A stretch of 64,000 nt of DNA, from contig LR877145.1 in NCBI GenBank assembly GCA_903995115.1, forward strand, positions 1,178,001 through 1,242,000. Reading direction: 5' to 3'. Below the pieces are notes generated by a model, which worked only from the letters and a program-made list of their open reading frames with translations, was not told where the DNA came from and did no database searches. A program made the translations under genes and the position numbers. Positions 8,341 through 18,134 of the stretch are shown here, piece by piece. Source of the stretch: Angomonas deanei. Taxonomy: Eukaryota; Euglenozoa; Kinetoplastea; Trypanosomatida; Trypanosomatidae. The first letter of the stretch is position 1. Each line of letters starts with the position of its first letter.

Positions 8341-9270
8341 TCATTCATTATACACACCTAACTCCTGCAGCACACGGAAAGACTGCGCGCAGTCGTTGAT
8401 GGTGTAAAAGTGGAAATGGTTCACCCCAATATCAGCGGCGCGAATTTTGTTGATCATTTCCACGCACTGCGACACGCCGTACGCCTTGATCGCCTCGTCG
8501 TCGTCCTTGACCTCCTCCACCTTCTTTTTCATTTCGGGCGGCATGTACGTCTTGCAGAGGTTCACCATGCGCTGAAGACTGGCGTAGCGGGTGACGGGGA
8601 GAAGGCCGGGAAGGATGGGCACGGTGATGCCAGCGGCGCGGCAGTCCTTGACGAACTTGATGAAAATATCCGCATCATAGAAGAGCTGCGTAATGATGAT
8701 GCGGGCGCCGGCGTCCACCTTCGCCTTGAGGTACTCAATTTCCTTCTTGTAGTCCTCCGGCGTAATCTTCCCCTCGTCGTCTAGCTTGCCGGGGTGTCCC
8801 TCGGGGTACCCAGCGGTACTGATGGAGAAGTGATCTCCGTACTTTTCCTTGATGAACTTGATGAGGTCGAGGGCACAGGTGAAGCCATCGGGGTTCGCCT
8901 TGAACTCCTGCCCAGCGGGCGGGTCGCCGCGGAGGGCTAAAATGTTACGGATGTCGTGTGCCTTGGCAAACTCCAAACCCTCCATAATAAGTCCCTTGGG
9001 CATGTTGGTGCAGGTAATGTGCATGTTGACCGGGAGACCACCCGATCTCTTCTGCAGCTCATCAGAGAGGCGCATCGTCTTCTCGCTGGTGGAGCCGCCG
9101 GCACCCCAGGTGAGATCCAGGAAGACGGGGTTCTGCTTGACAAATTTGGGTAAGTCCACCTCGAGCAGTTTCTGCTCCGCCTCGTCGGAGCGGGGAGGGT
9201 AGAACTCGAAAGAACAGTAAATCTTGTCCTTCTCTTCTTCCGCGAGGAGACCGCAAATAATTTTCGGCAT
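8341..9270 (-). CDS. MTHFR: methylenetetrahydrofolate reductase, catalytic domain only
   Basis: 309 residues. Motifs of the FAD-binding barrel are clear: FEFYPPR, DLTWGAGGS, LRGDPPAG and ITQLFYD. The enzyme reduces 5,10-methylene-THF to 5-methyl-THF, which feeds methionine synthesis. Fungal, plant and animal enzymes carry a second, S-adenosylmethionine-binding regulatory half of about 300 residues; here the protein stops right after the barrel, like bacterial MetF. The ATG at 9270 starts directly with the expected MPKII...; no extension is missing. It is in an ordinary trans-splicing context, so it is a host gene. Confidence 0.93.
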   Translation of the reverse strand: MPKIICGLLAEEEKDKIYCSFEFYPPRSDEAEQKLLEVDLPKFVKQNPVFLDLTWGAGGSTSEKTMRLSDELQKRSGGLPVNMHITCTNMPKGLIMEGLEFAKAHDIRNILALRGDPPAGQEFKANPDGFTCALDLIKFIKEKYGDHFSISTAGYPEGHPGKLDDEGKITPEDYKKEIEYLKAKVDAGARIIITQLFYDADIFIKFVKDCRAAGITVPILPGLLPVTRYASLQRMVNLCKTYMPPEMKKKVEEVKDDDEAIKAYGVSQCVEMINKIRAADIGVNHFHFYTINDCAQSFRVLQELGVYNE

Positions 9271-9677
9271 GGTGCTTGTTTAAACGAGCGATGTACAAAA
9301 AAACAGTTAAACGGATAAGAAAACAAAAAAATGTTAACCACGTGTAGAATAATGATAAATATATTTGCTGAACTGACGCAGAGAGAGAGAAGGGAACAGT
9401 GGTAGTGAATGAACGCGATAGACACAATGTCAAACGAATAGTGTCAATCGATCATCAGGAGAGAAACCAAACAGGCCACACGTATTTTATTGTTATGTTA
9501 TTGTATTTTAATTAGTTCCTTAATCGATGAAAACAGCATCAAAAAAAAAAAAAATATTATTTAAAGAGAAAACAGGAATGAAGAAAAGAGAGAGCTTGAT
9601 AAGGATATACTTTTTGTTTGTTTGAAGTACAGTAACGGCTGGGGTTCTCTCTTTTCCACGTCATTTTTTTTTATTGT
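9271..9677. other. intergenic region, no gene seen
   Basis: About 400 bases of AT-rich sequence. It holds a CT-rich tract with GTTCAG on the minus strand near 9370-9400, a likely trans-splice acceptor for MTHFR, followed by a long 5' UTR. It also holds A- and T-rich runs and the NSA2 3' UTR. I see no tRNA, repeat or conserved structure. Confidence 0.5.
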
Positions 9678-10460
9678 TTAAACCAGTAAAACAGCGTTGA
9701 TGCAGCCATCGTTCTCGGGGTTGTTGGTGACCTGGGCGTACTTACCCCACACTACTTTACCAGAGGGGGTCACAAGACCTAACTCGGACACATTCACCTC
9801 AATCACGGAACCCTTCGTGATGACGCCCAAACCAGTGTACATCTTCCCTTGAGGGTTCTTTTTCACCGATATAATAGGAAGATGAAACGTGGCCTTCAGC
9901 TCCGGGTGGGTGACGTGTGCCTTTTTAAATCGTAACGCCATTGGGCGAATAAACCGTTCCATTTTGGGCATTTTTCGGGTAAACGTTTCGCCTACAAAAG
10001 TGACCTTGTTCACTAAACGCTTCCAGGACTTCTTGCCACGCTTACCAGACACTACCGCCTTCAGCATTTCATCCTCGGAGACGGGTTTCACCTTCTCGAT
10101 GGGGACCGCCCACTTGCCAGCCTTTTCCTTTCGCTTCTGCTTCAGCGAGTTGGAGAGCACCTTTGCCCTGTCCGCCTCGGTACGGTCCATCAAGAAACTC
10201 GGCAGCGCATTCTTCGGGCCCTTTTCCTTCACCCGCTCCGTCGTCTGCTTCTCCTCGTGCTCGCGGATCTTCTTTCGGATCTCCGCCTTCTCAGCGTAAC
10301 GGGCCTTGTGCGCGAGCTTCGCCTTCATACCACGGGTGTGCTTCAGTGTGTGGGCGACCGTGTGGGCCCTACGCGCCTCACGCTTGCGGAGACGTTCGGC
10401 ATGGTCTAGTCTCTTACCGTACCGCTTCTGTGCCTGCTCGATATGCTCGTTCTGTGGCAT
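9678..10460 (-). CDS. NSA2: NSA2 (TINP1) 60S ribosome biogenesis protein
   Basis: 260 residues, the same length as yeast and human NSA2 and alignable throughout. It begins [19 protein letters not shown], has a basic helical N-terminal half and ends in an S8e-like beta barrel ([18 protein letters not shown] to [11 protein letters not shown]). NSA2 acts in the nucleolus on pre-60S particles, in processing of 27S pre-rRNA. The gene is intact. Confidence 0.97.
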   Translation of the reverse strand: MPQNEHIEQAQKRYGKRLDHAERLRKREARRAHTVAHTLKHTRGMKAKLAHKARYAEKAEIRKKIREHEEKQTTERVKEKGPKNALPSFLMDRTEADRAKVLSNSLKQKRKEKAGKWAVPIEKVKPVSEDEMLKAVVSGKRGKKSWKRLVNKVTFVGETFTRKMPKMERFIRPMALRFKKAHVTHPELKATFHLPIISVKKNPQGKMYTGLGVITKGSVIEVNVSELGLVTPSGKVVWGKYAQVTNNPENDGCINAVLLV

Positions 10461-10680
10461 GGGATACTGTTACTCGTAGTTAGGGCTTTTCTGCCTATTA
10501 GAAGAGTGGTTTCCTAGAATGAGGGGGAGATGAGTGTCATAATGCGAAAAAGAATGGAAGAAAATAAATAAATACCGTAAAGAGAGTGATATTTTTTATG
10601 TATTCTTTACAGAATTATTTACAGCACAAGCGCCCAGCAGTTTTTTTTTTTTTTTTTTAAAGACACCATCAAGCTTCACA

Positions 10681-10932
10681 TCACTTTTCTTTCTGCTCCT
10701 CCTCTTCGAGCAGCGCCTTCACCTTCTTGTCCAACTTACCTTTCCTCGTAGGAAAGCCTACCTGGTACATGGGCACGAGTGTCTTGCCTACAATAAAGTA
10801 CAACATGAACGCAAACACCAGGGCGGGAAGCGCAAACTCTCGCACCGCCATGGACCAAAACGACTCATCCGGGGACACATAACGTAGACGACCGGGGTCG
10901 GTGGTGTTTGTGGTGTTCGTGACGTTGGCCAT
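10681..10932 (-). CDS. small single-pass membrane protein, unknown
   Basis: 83 residues: an Asn/Thr-rich start, one hydrophobic segment (about 34-52, with ALPALVFAFMLYFIVG), then a basic and acidic tail ending in a Glu/Lys helix. No signal peptide. I do not recognise it. It has its own ATG just after a pyrimidine-rich stretch and codon use like its neighbours, so it looks real. Confidence 0.6.
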   Translation of the reverse strand: MANVTNTTNTTDPGRLRYVSPDESFWSMAVREFALPALVFAFMLYFIVGKTLVPMYQVGFPTRKGKLDKKVKALLEEEEQKEK

Positions 10933-11104
10933 ACGAAAGAAGGGAAACCTAATAATATTAAATGAACTTTTGTTCTTCTAGTAAAACAATAGAGGACGAG
11001 AGAGGTGTTTTTTTTTTTGAACGACGTATTTCTACAAGGTTAATGCCATTTCAATCCAATGTGGGGCATTGGAACAGATTACATATACAAGGACGAAGGC
11101 CACC

Positions 11105-11527
11105 CTACGCGGAGCCTGGGAAGAGAATCACATCGAGACACTCCCCCACCATATCCTCCAGCACATGCTGGCCGTGCTTTGGTAGTGCATTGCTATTGAA
11201 CACAGGATAGAACAAGCATGGCGGCGTCACCGCTGGCGGGAGATCCGCGCCAGTCGTGTTGGGGGCTTCGGCAAAGTTTTGCTTCCTCGACGCCCGACTA
11301 CGTTTAATAATCTTCAGCCGCTGCTCCACGTGCTCTAACTCTTCCTTTGAGATATCCGGCGCGGAGGCTGGTCTACCGATACGAGGTGGGGTGGGCGTAA
11401 ACGCTATTTGCCCATCGGAGGCTACCGTGATGTTCGACGGGGGTGTGACCGCCGCGCCAGACCGTGCGACACCAGCCGAGGAGCTCCGCAGGCGATTGCC
11501 GTCTTTCCGTGTGGCACGGAAAAACAT
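11105..11527 (-). CDS. hypothetical protein, low complexity
   Basis: 140 residues from the ATG at 11527. This start is chosen because TTTTTAG lies just before it; an upstream in-frame ATG at 11587 would precede that acceptor. The sequence is Ser/Pro/Thr-rich with a short charged helix (KEELEHVEQRLKIIKR) and a C-terminal part containing CLFYPVF. No family recognised. Confidence 0.55.
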   Translation of the reverse strand: MFFRATRKDGNRLRSSSAGVARSGAAVTPPSNITVASDGQIAFTPTPPRIGRPASAPDISKEELEHVEQRLKIIKRSRASRKQNFAEAPNTTGADLPPAVTPPCLFYPVFNSNALPKHGQHVLEDMVGECLDVILFPGSA

Positions 11528-11843
11528 GTGAACTAAAAACGATAGGGCAGTATATTGCTTATAATAATAATGTGTCGTAAAACCCACCGGGAGAGAGAGA
11601 ACAAATCATAATAACGTACCCAATGGAACAGGTGCAGCTCCGATCATTCAAAAACACTCGTCAATGCGCTTTGAGGTAGGACGGTTTTGGTGTTGATTAT
11701 TTTTATAAAGTATTCTATGAAATCACAATTCGTATTGGAAATCTATATCCTTGAACGAACGCACAAGGAGGAACAAAAAAGACACACAGGACAACAGCAA
11801 AAAAAATCTATACAAAATGGGGTTGGCTGACATAAAGTGTTAT

Positions 11844-13232
11844 CTAGTCCTTCAGGAGATTTTTGACGTGATCGGCGTTCGCGTCGTACTGTACATCTAA
11901 CCGTTTACGACCCACCCGAATCTTTTCCCTGTTCTCCTTATCCCCTTCTTTTGGTTCTGAGCTGCCGTAGATAAGATCCCGCACCGAGCTGTGCTGAAAG
12001 TTCCCCTGACGGGAGATGGGCCGACTGAAGGGCTCCTCCTCCCGTAGTATTTGCTCCAAGTTGGCGTCCTTCACTTTTAAAAAGCGATTATTGGGACTTT
12101 CCTCTTGGTCTCTACTTTCCATCGATTCTTCTATTCCCGCGTCTTCCTCCATGGACAGTTCGACCACTTCCTCGATATCGGGCTCCTGGTCTTCTTCCCC
12201 TTCTAACACATCGTAGATGGATTCTCTGGCGCCCGCACGGCCGACTAGCTCGGAGGGGGCCCGGGTGCGGTACTTTGGATGGTGCGGCCCACGTCTCTTG
12301 GCGTGACGGGTAGACGAGAGGTGCAGGTCCTCGTTCCCCTCCTCGTCGAAGGCCATGCAGTCGTAGTGTCGGATGCGGTTGTCTAGTCTCGCCTGCAGCT
12401 GCTCCATCTCCTTCGCCTGTTCCTGACTCACTTTTGAAATCTGTTGCCGTTTCTTTGCCTCGCGCTCAATGTCAGAGAAGAGACGACCGCTCGGGGCGGC
12501 GGGGACAAATTTGTTTTCTGCAATTGGCCCCGATGGTGCGCGCCAACTCTCCGGCGACATTTGAGATCCCGGCCTAGCGCTGTTGTCCTCCACGACCTCG
12601 GTGGAGAAGGCGTGCGCCTCCTGACGCAGCATCTCCCTCCCGTAGACCTGCAGCTCCGGGGACCACTTTCTGCTGTCGATACTAAACAGATCCATCTGCA
12701 TCTCCCACGTCGTCGTCAGTGTGACCAGCTCCTTCTTGGTGGTGAGGGAGGCGACACCGGGGAGGTGGATGTGAAATACTTTCCCGTTGTGTAGCCCTTC
12801 ACCAATGTACAAGACAAACTCCTTCAGTGCCTTGGAGGCCGTCTTGGCCGGGACACCGCACACGTCTACAATCTCGGAAAGGGCTATTTTCGAGTAGTTG
12901 TTTTTTACCTTCTCAATTGGTACTTTCCCCGTGTCCACGCTGAACCGAATCGCAAAACTGTGATTGATGAAAAAGGAAAGCTTTCGAGCAAAATAGCGGA
13001 TGGAGCGGCTATGGTCGGAAAAGAGCACCTTCTCCTGCAGGCACAGCGTCCCCAAATGGGGAATCTGAACATCCCGCCCGTCCAAGAGACGCTTACGGAC
13101 TAGGATGGAAACCGCCACCCACACCTTCTCTAACTCACTCAGCAGAAAAATATCTCTTCCCTGCTGGTTTTGCCCTCCAGCACACTCCACCATCGCGACG
13201 TTGGTGGTAATAGTACCTCTCGTGCTCTGCAT
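11844..13232 (-). CDS. CCDC81: CCDC81-like protein with HU-type domains
   Basis: 462 residues. The first 190 form two HU/IHF-like modules of the CCDC81 kind: LSELEKVWVAVSILVRK with IPHLGTLCLQ, then IALSEIVDVCGVPAKTASKA with FHIHLPGVASLTTKK. The rest is charged and low complexity, rich in Glu, with a short helix near EQAKEMEQLQARLDNRI. In other eukaryotes CCDC81 is a centrosome or ciliary-base protein whose HU fold is thought to bind protein rather than DNA. A basal-body or axoneme role fits the other flagellar genes here. Confidence 0.7.
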   Translation of the reverse strand: MQSTRGTITTNVAMVECAGGQNQQGRDIFLLSELEKVWVAVSILVRKRLLDGRDVQIPHLGTLCLQEKVLFSDHSRSIRYFARKLSFFINHSFAIRFSVDTGKVPIEKVKNNYSKIALSEIVDVCGVPAKTASKALKEFVLYIGEGLHNGKVFHIHLPGVASLTTKKELVTLTTTWEMQMDLFSIDSRKWSPELQVYGREMLRQEAHAFSTEVVEDNSARPGSQMSPESWRAPSGPIAENKFVPAAPSGRLFSDIEREAKKRQQISKVSQEQAKEMEQLQARLDNRIRHYDCMAFDEEGNEDLHLSSTRHAKRRGPHHPKYRTRAPSELVGRAGARESIYDVLEGEEDQEPDIEEVVELSMEEDAGIEESMESRDQEESPNNRFLKVKDANLEQILREEEPFSRPISRQGNFQHSSVRDLIYGSSEPKEGDKENREKIRVGRKRLDVQYDANADHVKNLLKD

Positions 13233-13415
13233 GTATGATTTTTTTGTTGTTGTTGCTTTTTGCTTTTTTTTTTTTTGTGTGGAAGAGGGGAAAGAAGAGA
13301 ATATGTGCTATCCAGTCAATTAAAATACTCAGCTCGATCGTTTCTCCACAAAACACAGCAACAACAAACGTAGAAATAAGTTAGCATAATCGTTTAGATC
13401 TTTTGAAGGGTGTGT

Positions 13416-14228
13416 CTAATGTGTAAAGGAAGACTGTGAGCTATGTCGGGAGTACTTTGGGGTAGGGGTATGATTGAGCCCCCTGTCTCGCCGGATCGTC
13501 GCCACTGGTGTGTCGCTGGCGGTGTCCGGTCCCGACAGCTCATCCGCCTCGGAGGAGAAGATGATGGAGGAGTCTACCGTCGCTGCCGGTGGTGGCGAGC
13601 GTTGGGGGCGAGGCGGCGGGGTGGGGACACGCGGTGGTGGGGAAAGTGGCCGGCTGACGGGGGTCGCCTTAGCACGGGGAAGAGGTGCCGGCACCACGAC
13701 CGGCTCCTCACCGTCGTCGCGCTCCGCAGAGAGCCGTCGCTGAAGTCGAGCGGGCTTCACGTGCGAGTCCCCACTAGACACGATGAGCCGCTGGGCAATA
13801 TCAATGATGTCCACCACCGCCCGCACCAGCACCATGCCAGTCTTGGTCGCATACCGTGTGAGACCCCACTCCCGTATATTCTCCACGTGCTGCAGCACTA
13901 GCTTGTCAACGAGGGGCAGATACTGATCGACAAGGGAGGCGAACAGCTTTTCGTACACACGGAGTGCACCTAGAAATTTGGGATGAATAAAGTATAAAAG
14001 AAGTATGATTCTAACAAATGTATACAAGCCGCGCATCGCAATAAAGGACGACAGGAACATGGCATCCAGAAACTCCATCCACCATGCAAAGATGAGGGTC
14101 AGTGCCACGTTCGATACCTGTGACGCGTTGGGGTTGGGCTGCTGGCACAACCGCGTACCCCGCACAACGGGGTTCACGTAGGTGAGGTAAAACAACACAA
14201 AATTCAGCGTGCTTTCGAGAAAGCTCAT
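13416..14228 (-). CDS. REEP/Yop1 (TB2/DP1/HVA22) family ER-shaping protein
   Basis: 270 residues. The N-terminal 150 hold two hydrophobic hairpins and the family signature HPKFLGALRVYEKLFASLVD, as in REEP5/Yop1. Such proteins insert wedge-like hairpins to curve tubular ER. The C-terminal 110 residues are Pro/Ser/Arg-rich and disordered, longer than in Yop1, and may bind microtubules as in REEP1-4 (inference). The gene appears intact. Confidence 0.8.
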   Translation of the reverse strand: MSFLESTLNFVLFYLTYVNPVVRGTRLCQQPNPNASQVSNVALTLIFAWWMEFLDAMFLSSFIAMRGLYTFVRIILLLYFIHPKFLGALRVYEKLFASLVDQYLPLVDKLVLQHVENIREWGLTRYATKTGMVLVRAVVDIIDIAQRLIVSSGDSHVKPARLQRRLSAERDDGEEPVVVPAPLPRAKATPVSRPLSPPPRVPTPPPRPQRSPPPAATVDSSIIFSSEADELSGPDTASDTPVATIRRDRGLNHTPTPKYSRHSSQSSFTH

Positions 14229-14479
14229 TATTGTACTATAGTTCTAAAAAAATCAATAGATGGAGAAGTGCAAGTTGTTCTACAGATACTGTTTTTAAGC
14301 TACAGGATAAAGATTTTGAAGAGTATCAACAGCAAATGATCTCCAAAAATGAAAATGAACCACCAATGGGAAATAGGATTACATAAGATTAACATTTTAC
14401 ACTAGTTATTTAACGCACAATTCGAACATATCGTTGTTTTCTTTGGTGTCCTTGTTCGGAATTTCGTCCCTACCAGTTT

Positions 14480-16960
14480 TTATTCAGACACCGCGAGCTT
14501 CTTCAAATGCGCCGTAAAGGCCTCCAGAGAGGTGTCATCCGTGTACACCAGATCCCCGGTATTGGGCGTGTTACTAGTGGTTTGATCCATCTGCACATAC
14601 GTCTTGCTAGGATTAATACGGTTGTACAAAATTCGCGAGTCGGGGTCGTTCTGGCACACGTCTATCAGCCGAGGGGTGGGGTAGCGGGCGGAGGCGATCG
14701 TCTGCGCATCGTTCATCGGGACCTCGAGAAAGTCTCTGAAGTAGGCGTAGTCCTCCTGGTCGGCATACCCCGCACGTCTCCACTCCGCGATGGTGCTACC
14801 GTAGTGGATAAGAACTTCAAAGAAGGTGTCGAGAATAAGAATGTTGTCCGGCTTAATGGCGGAACTGTCGAGCGAGACGGGCTCCGGGGCTCCTTCGAGG
14901 GTGTAACTATACAGTGCGGGCTGAATCTGGGTCATGGAGTCCTCTACACAGGACTTGAGCAGCTGCAACCGGAGAATGGAGCTCTCGTCGGGACTAGAGT
15001 TGAAGACATTCAAATACCCAGAACGGCGAAGATGATACATAAACTGCGGAAAGAGGGTAAACTCATTCGGCAAGCGCAGCGAGTGTGGGTCGTTCTTGGT
15101 GTACTGAGCAAACTTTCGTACCAGCCTCAACACGGTGCGGTCTAGCCAACGGAGGACTTCCAGCGGGGGCAGGGTGTCCGTCTTGTACAGGGCCTGTCGC
15201 GCCAGTAGCACAGCCGCCGTCTCCTGATCAAACGCGACGGTGAGCTGTTGTATCGTCGGCTTCATGACACGGCCCACCGTCAGCGTCGACACGCGCGTTC
15301 GCTTCTCAAAGCCGGTCTCGTAGCGTGTGATGATCTGTGTGTAGCGCACCTGGTTGTTCTCGCACCCCTGTGGCCCAGTGACCGTGTCGTAGTAGATGGC
15401 AAAGGACGTGGTCTCATCAATCATGCAAGACGTCCACTGGCACGTTCCGCCAAGACCGACCTCGCTCTCGGCCACCGAGGTGGATTTCTTTCCGGTCCCG
15501 ACACACTCCCCAATGACGCCCTGTACTTTCCACGTCGGACACGTAATGACGTCAAAGGTGGCATTGAAGCCCGCCATAAGAGACCCATTCTCTCGCTGCT
15601 TGAAAAAGTAGTAGAGCGAGTTGCGGAACGGCTGCTGGTGCCAGGACTCCGCGTTTAACACCACGCCACCGGAGGACTGAATGCAAATCTTCATCTCCGC
15701 GATACCTAGCTGATCCAACGAAGCCGCGAACACGTTAAGCGAGTGCCCCTGGGCGACGATGCGTCTCATCAAGGTGTCGTAAAAAGTACACGAAGAGGAG
15801 AAGTGGCGGGCCGCCTGCGTGCCGTCACGGATGTCATTGTGCGTACGGATGAGGTGCTCTCGACTCGTCTCCACCACAATACCCGGTCCGGTGGTGCAGG
15901 CGCCGGAGAGAAACGTGAGGATACAGCTACCAGTATTTGGGGCGACCTTCTGCAGTATGCTCGCCGCCGCGGAGAGGGCTGCCCCGGTACAGCGGAGCGC
16001 ACGATAGTCCTTCATGACGGGCCACAGGTCCATGGTCAAGTTTTGAATCAAACCCTGCAGTGTCTCGTACCCCGTGGAGCGCGCCACCACGTAGGGGTGG
16101 AGGTCGGGGACCAGCTCATCCAGTAGCTTCACCGTCACCTCATGGGACCCGCGGAGTACCGTCGCGCGGGGGTAAGAGAAGCGCCCGGATAGGTCGTGAA
16201 TCTGCACGGCAGAGCCAAAGGTGATGAAGACAATGTTCGCATACTCGGGTAGCCGCTCCAGCGTCTCTAATAGGAACTGACGCAGACCCTCCATCTCCTC
16301 CTCGGTGTCGAGACAGGTGTCAATGACAAAGACAAAGGTGGCGGGCGGCCGTTGCGCCGGCATCACGTACTCGACGGTCTCATTGCCTTGGGTGGCCTCC
16401 GGAGGGAAGACCCCAAGGTTGGGGAGCGTGTCCCGCTGACGACAGAAGGGGCAGGAATAGTTGGCGCCGTTGACTTGACAGAAGGGGTTCAGTATGCCGC
16501 CGCACGCTTTACAGGTGATGGGATCGCGCTGAATCTCCAAACACTGCTGGGCCAACGGCCGGTAGACACAACCAAGCGGGATCACCATCACGGCACCCTC
16601 AATCTTGTCTGCTGGAAAGGTGGACCACGACCAGCGGGCGTAGGCGTCGTACTCTACCACCGCCTGTTGCGCGTTCGGATCGTAGTACTGATTGGGGTCC
16701 GCATACTGTGCGGCGCTATATTGATTACCGGCCGTGTTTTGGCCAGTGGTGTCGTAGTAATTATTGTTCGTGCTCATGGTGTTGTTGTAGTAGTTATTAG
16801 TAGTATTGTCATTATTTCCTTGCATATTTTGATAGCCTGCGTTATTTGTGGTTTGTGCGTATTGGGCCTGGTTGTTCTGGTTGGCGTAATCGTTAGGGGC
16901 GGGGTTCTGACCGCTGTAACCTTGATAATAATTATCGTAGTTGTTGTTGTTGTTGTTCAT
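14480..16960 (-). CDS. SEC23: Sec23, COPII coat GTPase-activating subunit, with Asn/Gln/Tyr-rich N-terminal extension
   Basis: 826 residues. The Sec23 core runs from about 107 (YARWSWSTFPADKIEG) to the end. It has the zinc finger (CKACGG...CPFC), a trunk domain with FVFVIDTC, the beta-barrel, the helical domain, and a gelsolin-like C-terminus with DDTSLEAFTAHLKKLAVSE, almost the canonical Sec23 ending. The DAQTIASARYPTPR segment aligns with the conserved DAQ...RFPxPR of Sec23. Sec23 is the GAP for Sar1 on ER exit vesicles. The first 105 residues are prion-like (Asn, Gln, Tyr and Gly), a feature usual for Sec24, not Sec23. Confidence 0.95.
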   Translation of the reverse strand: MNNNNNNYDNYYQGYSGQNPAPNDYANQNNQAQYAQTTNNAGYQNMQGNNDNTTNNYYNNTMSTNNNYYDTTGQNTAGNQYSAAQYADPNQYYDPNAQQAVVEYDAYARWSWSTFPADKIEGAVMVIPLGCVYRPLAQQCLEIQRDPITCKACGGILNPFCQVNGANYSCPFCRQRDTLPNLGVFPPEATQGNETVEYVMPAQRPPATFVFVIDTCLDTEEEMEGLRQFLLETLERLPEYANIVFITFGSAVQIHDLSGRFSYPRATVLRGSHEVTVKLLDELVPDLHPYVVARSTGYETLQGLIQNLTMDLWPVMKDYRALRCTGAALSAAASILQKVAPNTGSCILTFLSGACTTGPGIVVETSREHLIRTHNDIRDGTQAARHFSSSCTFYDTLMRRIVAQGHSLNVFAASLDQLGIAEMKICIQSSGGVVLNAESWHQQPFRNSLYYFFKQRENGSLMAGFNATFDVITCPTWKVQGVIGECVGTGKKSTSVAESEVGLGGTCQWTSCMIDETTSFAIYYDTVTGPQGCENNQVRYTQIITRYETGFEKRTRVSTLTVGRVMKPTIQQLTVAFDQETAAVLLARQALYKTDTLPPLEVLRWLDRTVLRLVRKFAQYTKNDPHSLRLPNEFTLFPQFMYHLRRSGYLNVFNSSPDESSILRLQLLKSCVEDSMTQIQPALYSYTLEGAPEPVSLDSSAIKPDNILILDTFFEVLIHYGSTIAEWRRAGYADQEDYAYFRDFLEVPMNDAQTIASARYPTPRLIDVCQNDPDSRILYNRINPSKTYVQMDQTTSNTPNTGDLVYTDDTSLEAFTAHLKKLAVSE

Positions 16961-17191
16961 TTTCCGAGCAAATGACTAATATATATATTTTTAAAATTCT
17001 CTTTTGATCAAAGTATAATAAATTAACTTGCTATATATATATTTGTGTGTGTGTATTATATTGTTTCTTGAAAACAAATGTGTAAAGACAAAGATAGAAG
17101 AGGAAGTGTCATGAATATGAACGGAATGAAAAGGACAAACATACAGCCCCGTACTACCATCAAAATCGTGAAATCAAATCTGCATCCGAAT

Positions 17192-17986
17192 TTAGTCGTA
17201 GAATGAACCTAAAATGTCCTCCTCAACCGGTGCGGGGGATAGTTCTCGCTTTATCTTTTTACTCGGCGGCTCACCGGAGGGTGTGTGCGTACTCTCCGGG
17301 AGTGGAGCGCCCGTCAGCCTCGCCTTCTCCCTCTCTCCCCATAAGGCTATCGCTTCCGATCCCTCAAAGGCCCCGTGCGCCACCTTGATCAGGTGTTCTA
17401 TCCGTCCAAGGCACATGGAGTTGTCCGCCTTGTCCTTTTCCTTCTCTAGGACCGCATCGTACTGCCGTTTAGCGTCTCTGTATCGCTTCAGACTATCTTG
17501 CACTCGGTCCAAGGCAGAGGGAAGACTGTGCTCACCAGACAGCGTGTCGCCCTCCTGGCGCTCTAGCTGGTCGAGGGACGCCTTCACCTTAGCGTACCAG
17601 CTTTCGGAAAACAAGGCGAGCATTCGCCACCACGCCAACACTTTCGCAAGGGCTACATTGAAACTAGCGCGGGGGGTTGTAGTCGAATCTAACGCGGCCA
17701 CTTTTTCTATCGCGGACGGAAGTTGCTGTCCGACGGCCTGCACGACCGCCCGCTTTGCTGCCTCCGGGGTTCCCTTCGCCGCACCATTCAACAGCATTTC
17801 ATGCACCACGTAGAGAAGGGCAGCCCGCGTGGCATCCTCCGTTTTGGGCGACGCCAGTCGTGTGCAGATACTCGTCAGTATTGCGGCAGACTGTGGGGCG
17901 TGAAGAGAGCACCACGTGGCGACACTAATAACAGACCCCGCGGAGCTCCCCACGAGGTCTAGACGCTTTTCGATTAATTGACTCAT
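17192..17986 (-). CDS. CID-domain protein (Pol II CTD-interacting, Rtt103/RPRD1-like)
   Basis: 264 residues. The first 135 resemble a CID/RPR domain of eight helices: a start IEKRLDLVGSSAGSVISVATW, then LLYVVHEMLLNG where CIDs have LYLANDVIQNS. A coiled-coil segment (about 150-200) follows, then a tail with a basic KKIKRE patch and an acidic end EEDILGSFYD. In other eukaryotes such proteins bind the phosphorylated CTD during termination. Kinetoplastid Pol II lacks heptad repeats, so the ligand here must differ or be degenerate. Confidence 0.58.
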   Translation of the reverse strand: MSQLIEKRLDLVGSSAGSVISVATWCSLHAPQSAAILTSICTRLASPKTEDATRAALLYVVHEMLLNGAAKGTPEAAKRAVVQAVGQQLPSAIEKVAALDSTTTPRASFNVALAKVLAWWRMLALFSESWYAKVKASLDQLERQEGDTLSGEHSLPSALDRVQDSLKRYRDAKRQYDAVLEKEKDKADNSMCLGRIEHLIKVAHGAFEGSEAIALWGEREKARLTGAPLPESTHTPSGEPPSKKIKRELSPAPVEEDILGSFYD

Positions 17987-18134
17987 CTTCCGGAAAAAAA
18001 AGGAGGGAATAAATGATGAGCGGTAGAAGCAGTAGTAAAAGTGAACAAACAGAGTTTTCGCTTTGTCCCAGAAACATGAAAGTGGAAGGAGTTATACGTT
18101 TCCAAAAACAGTGTGATGATTTGTTATGCTTTTT

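Noticed and set aside
16961-17191. TA and TG repeats
   Set aside because: Simple microsatellites in a UTR, not a structured element.
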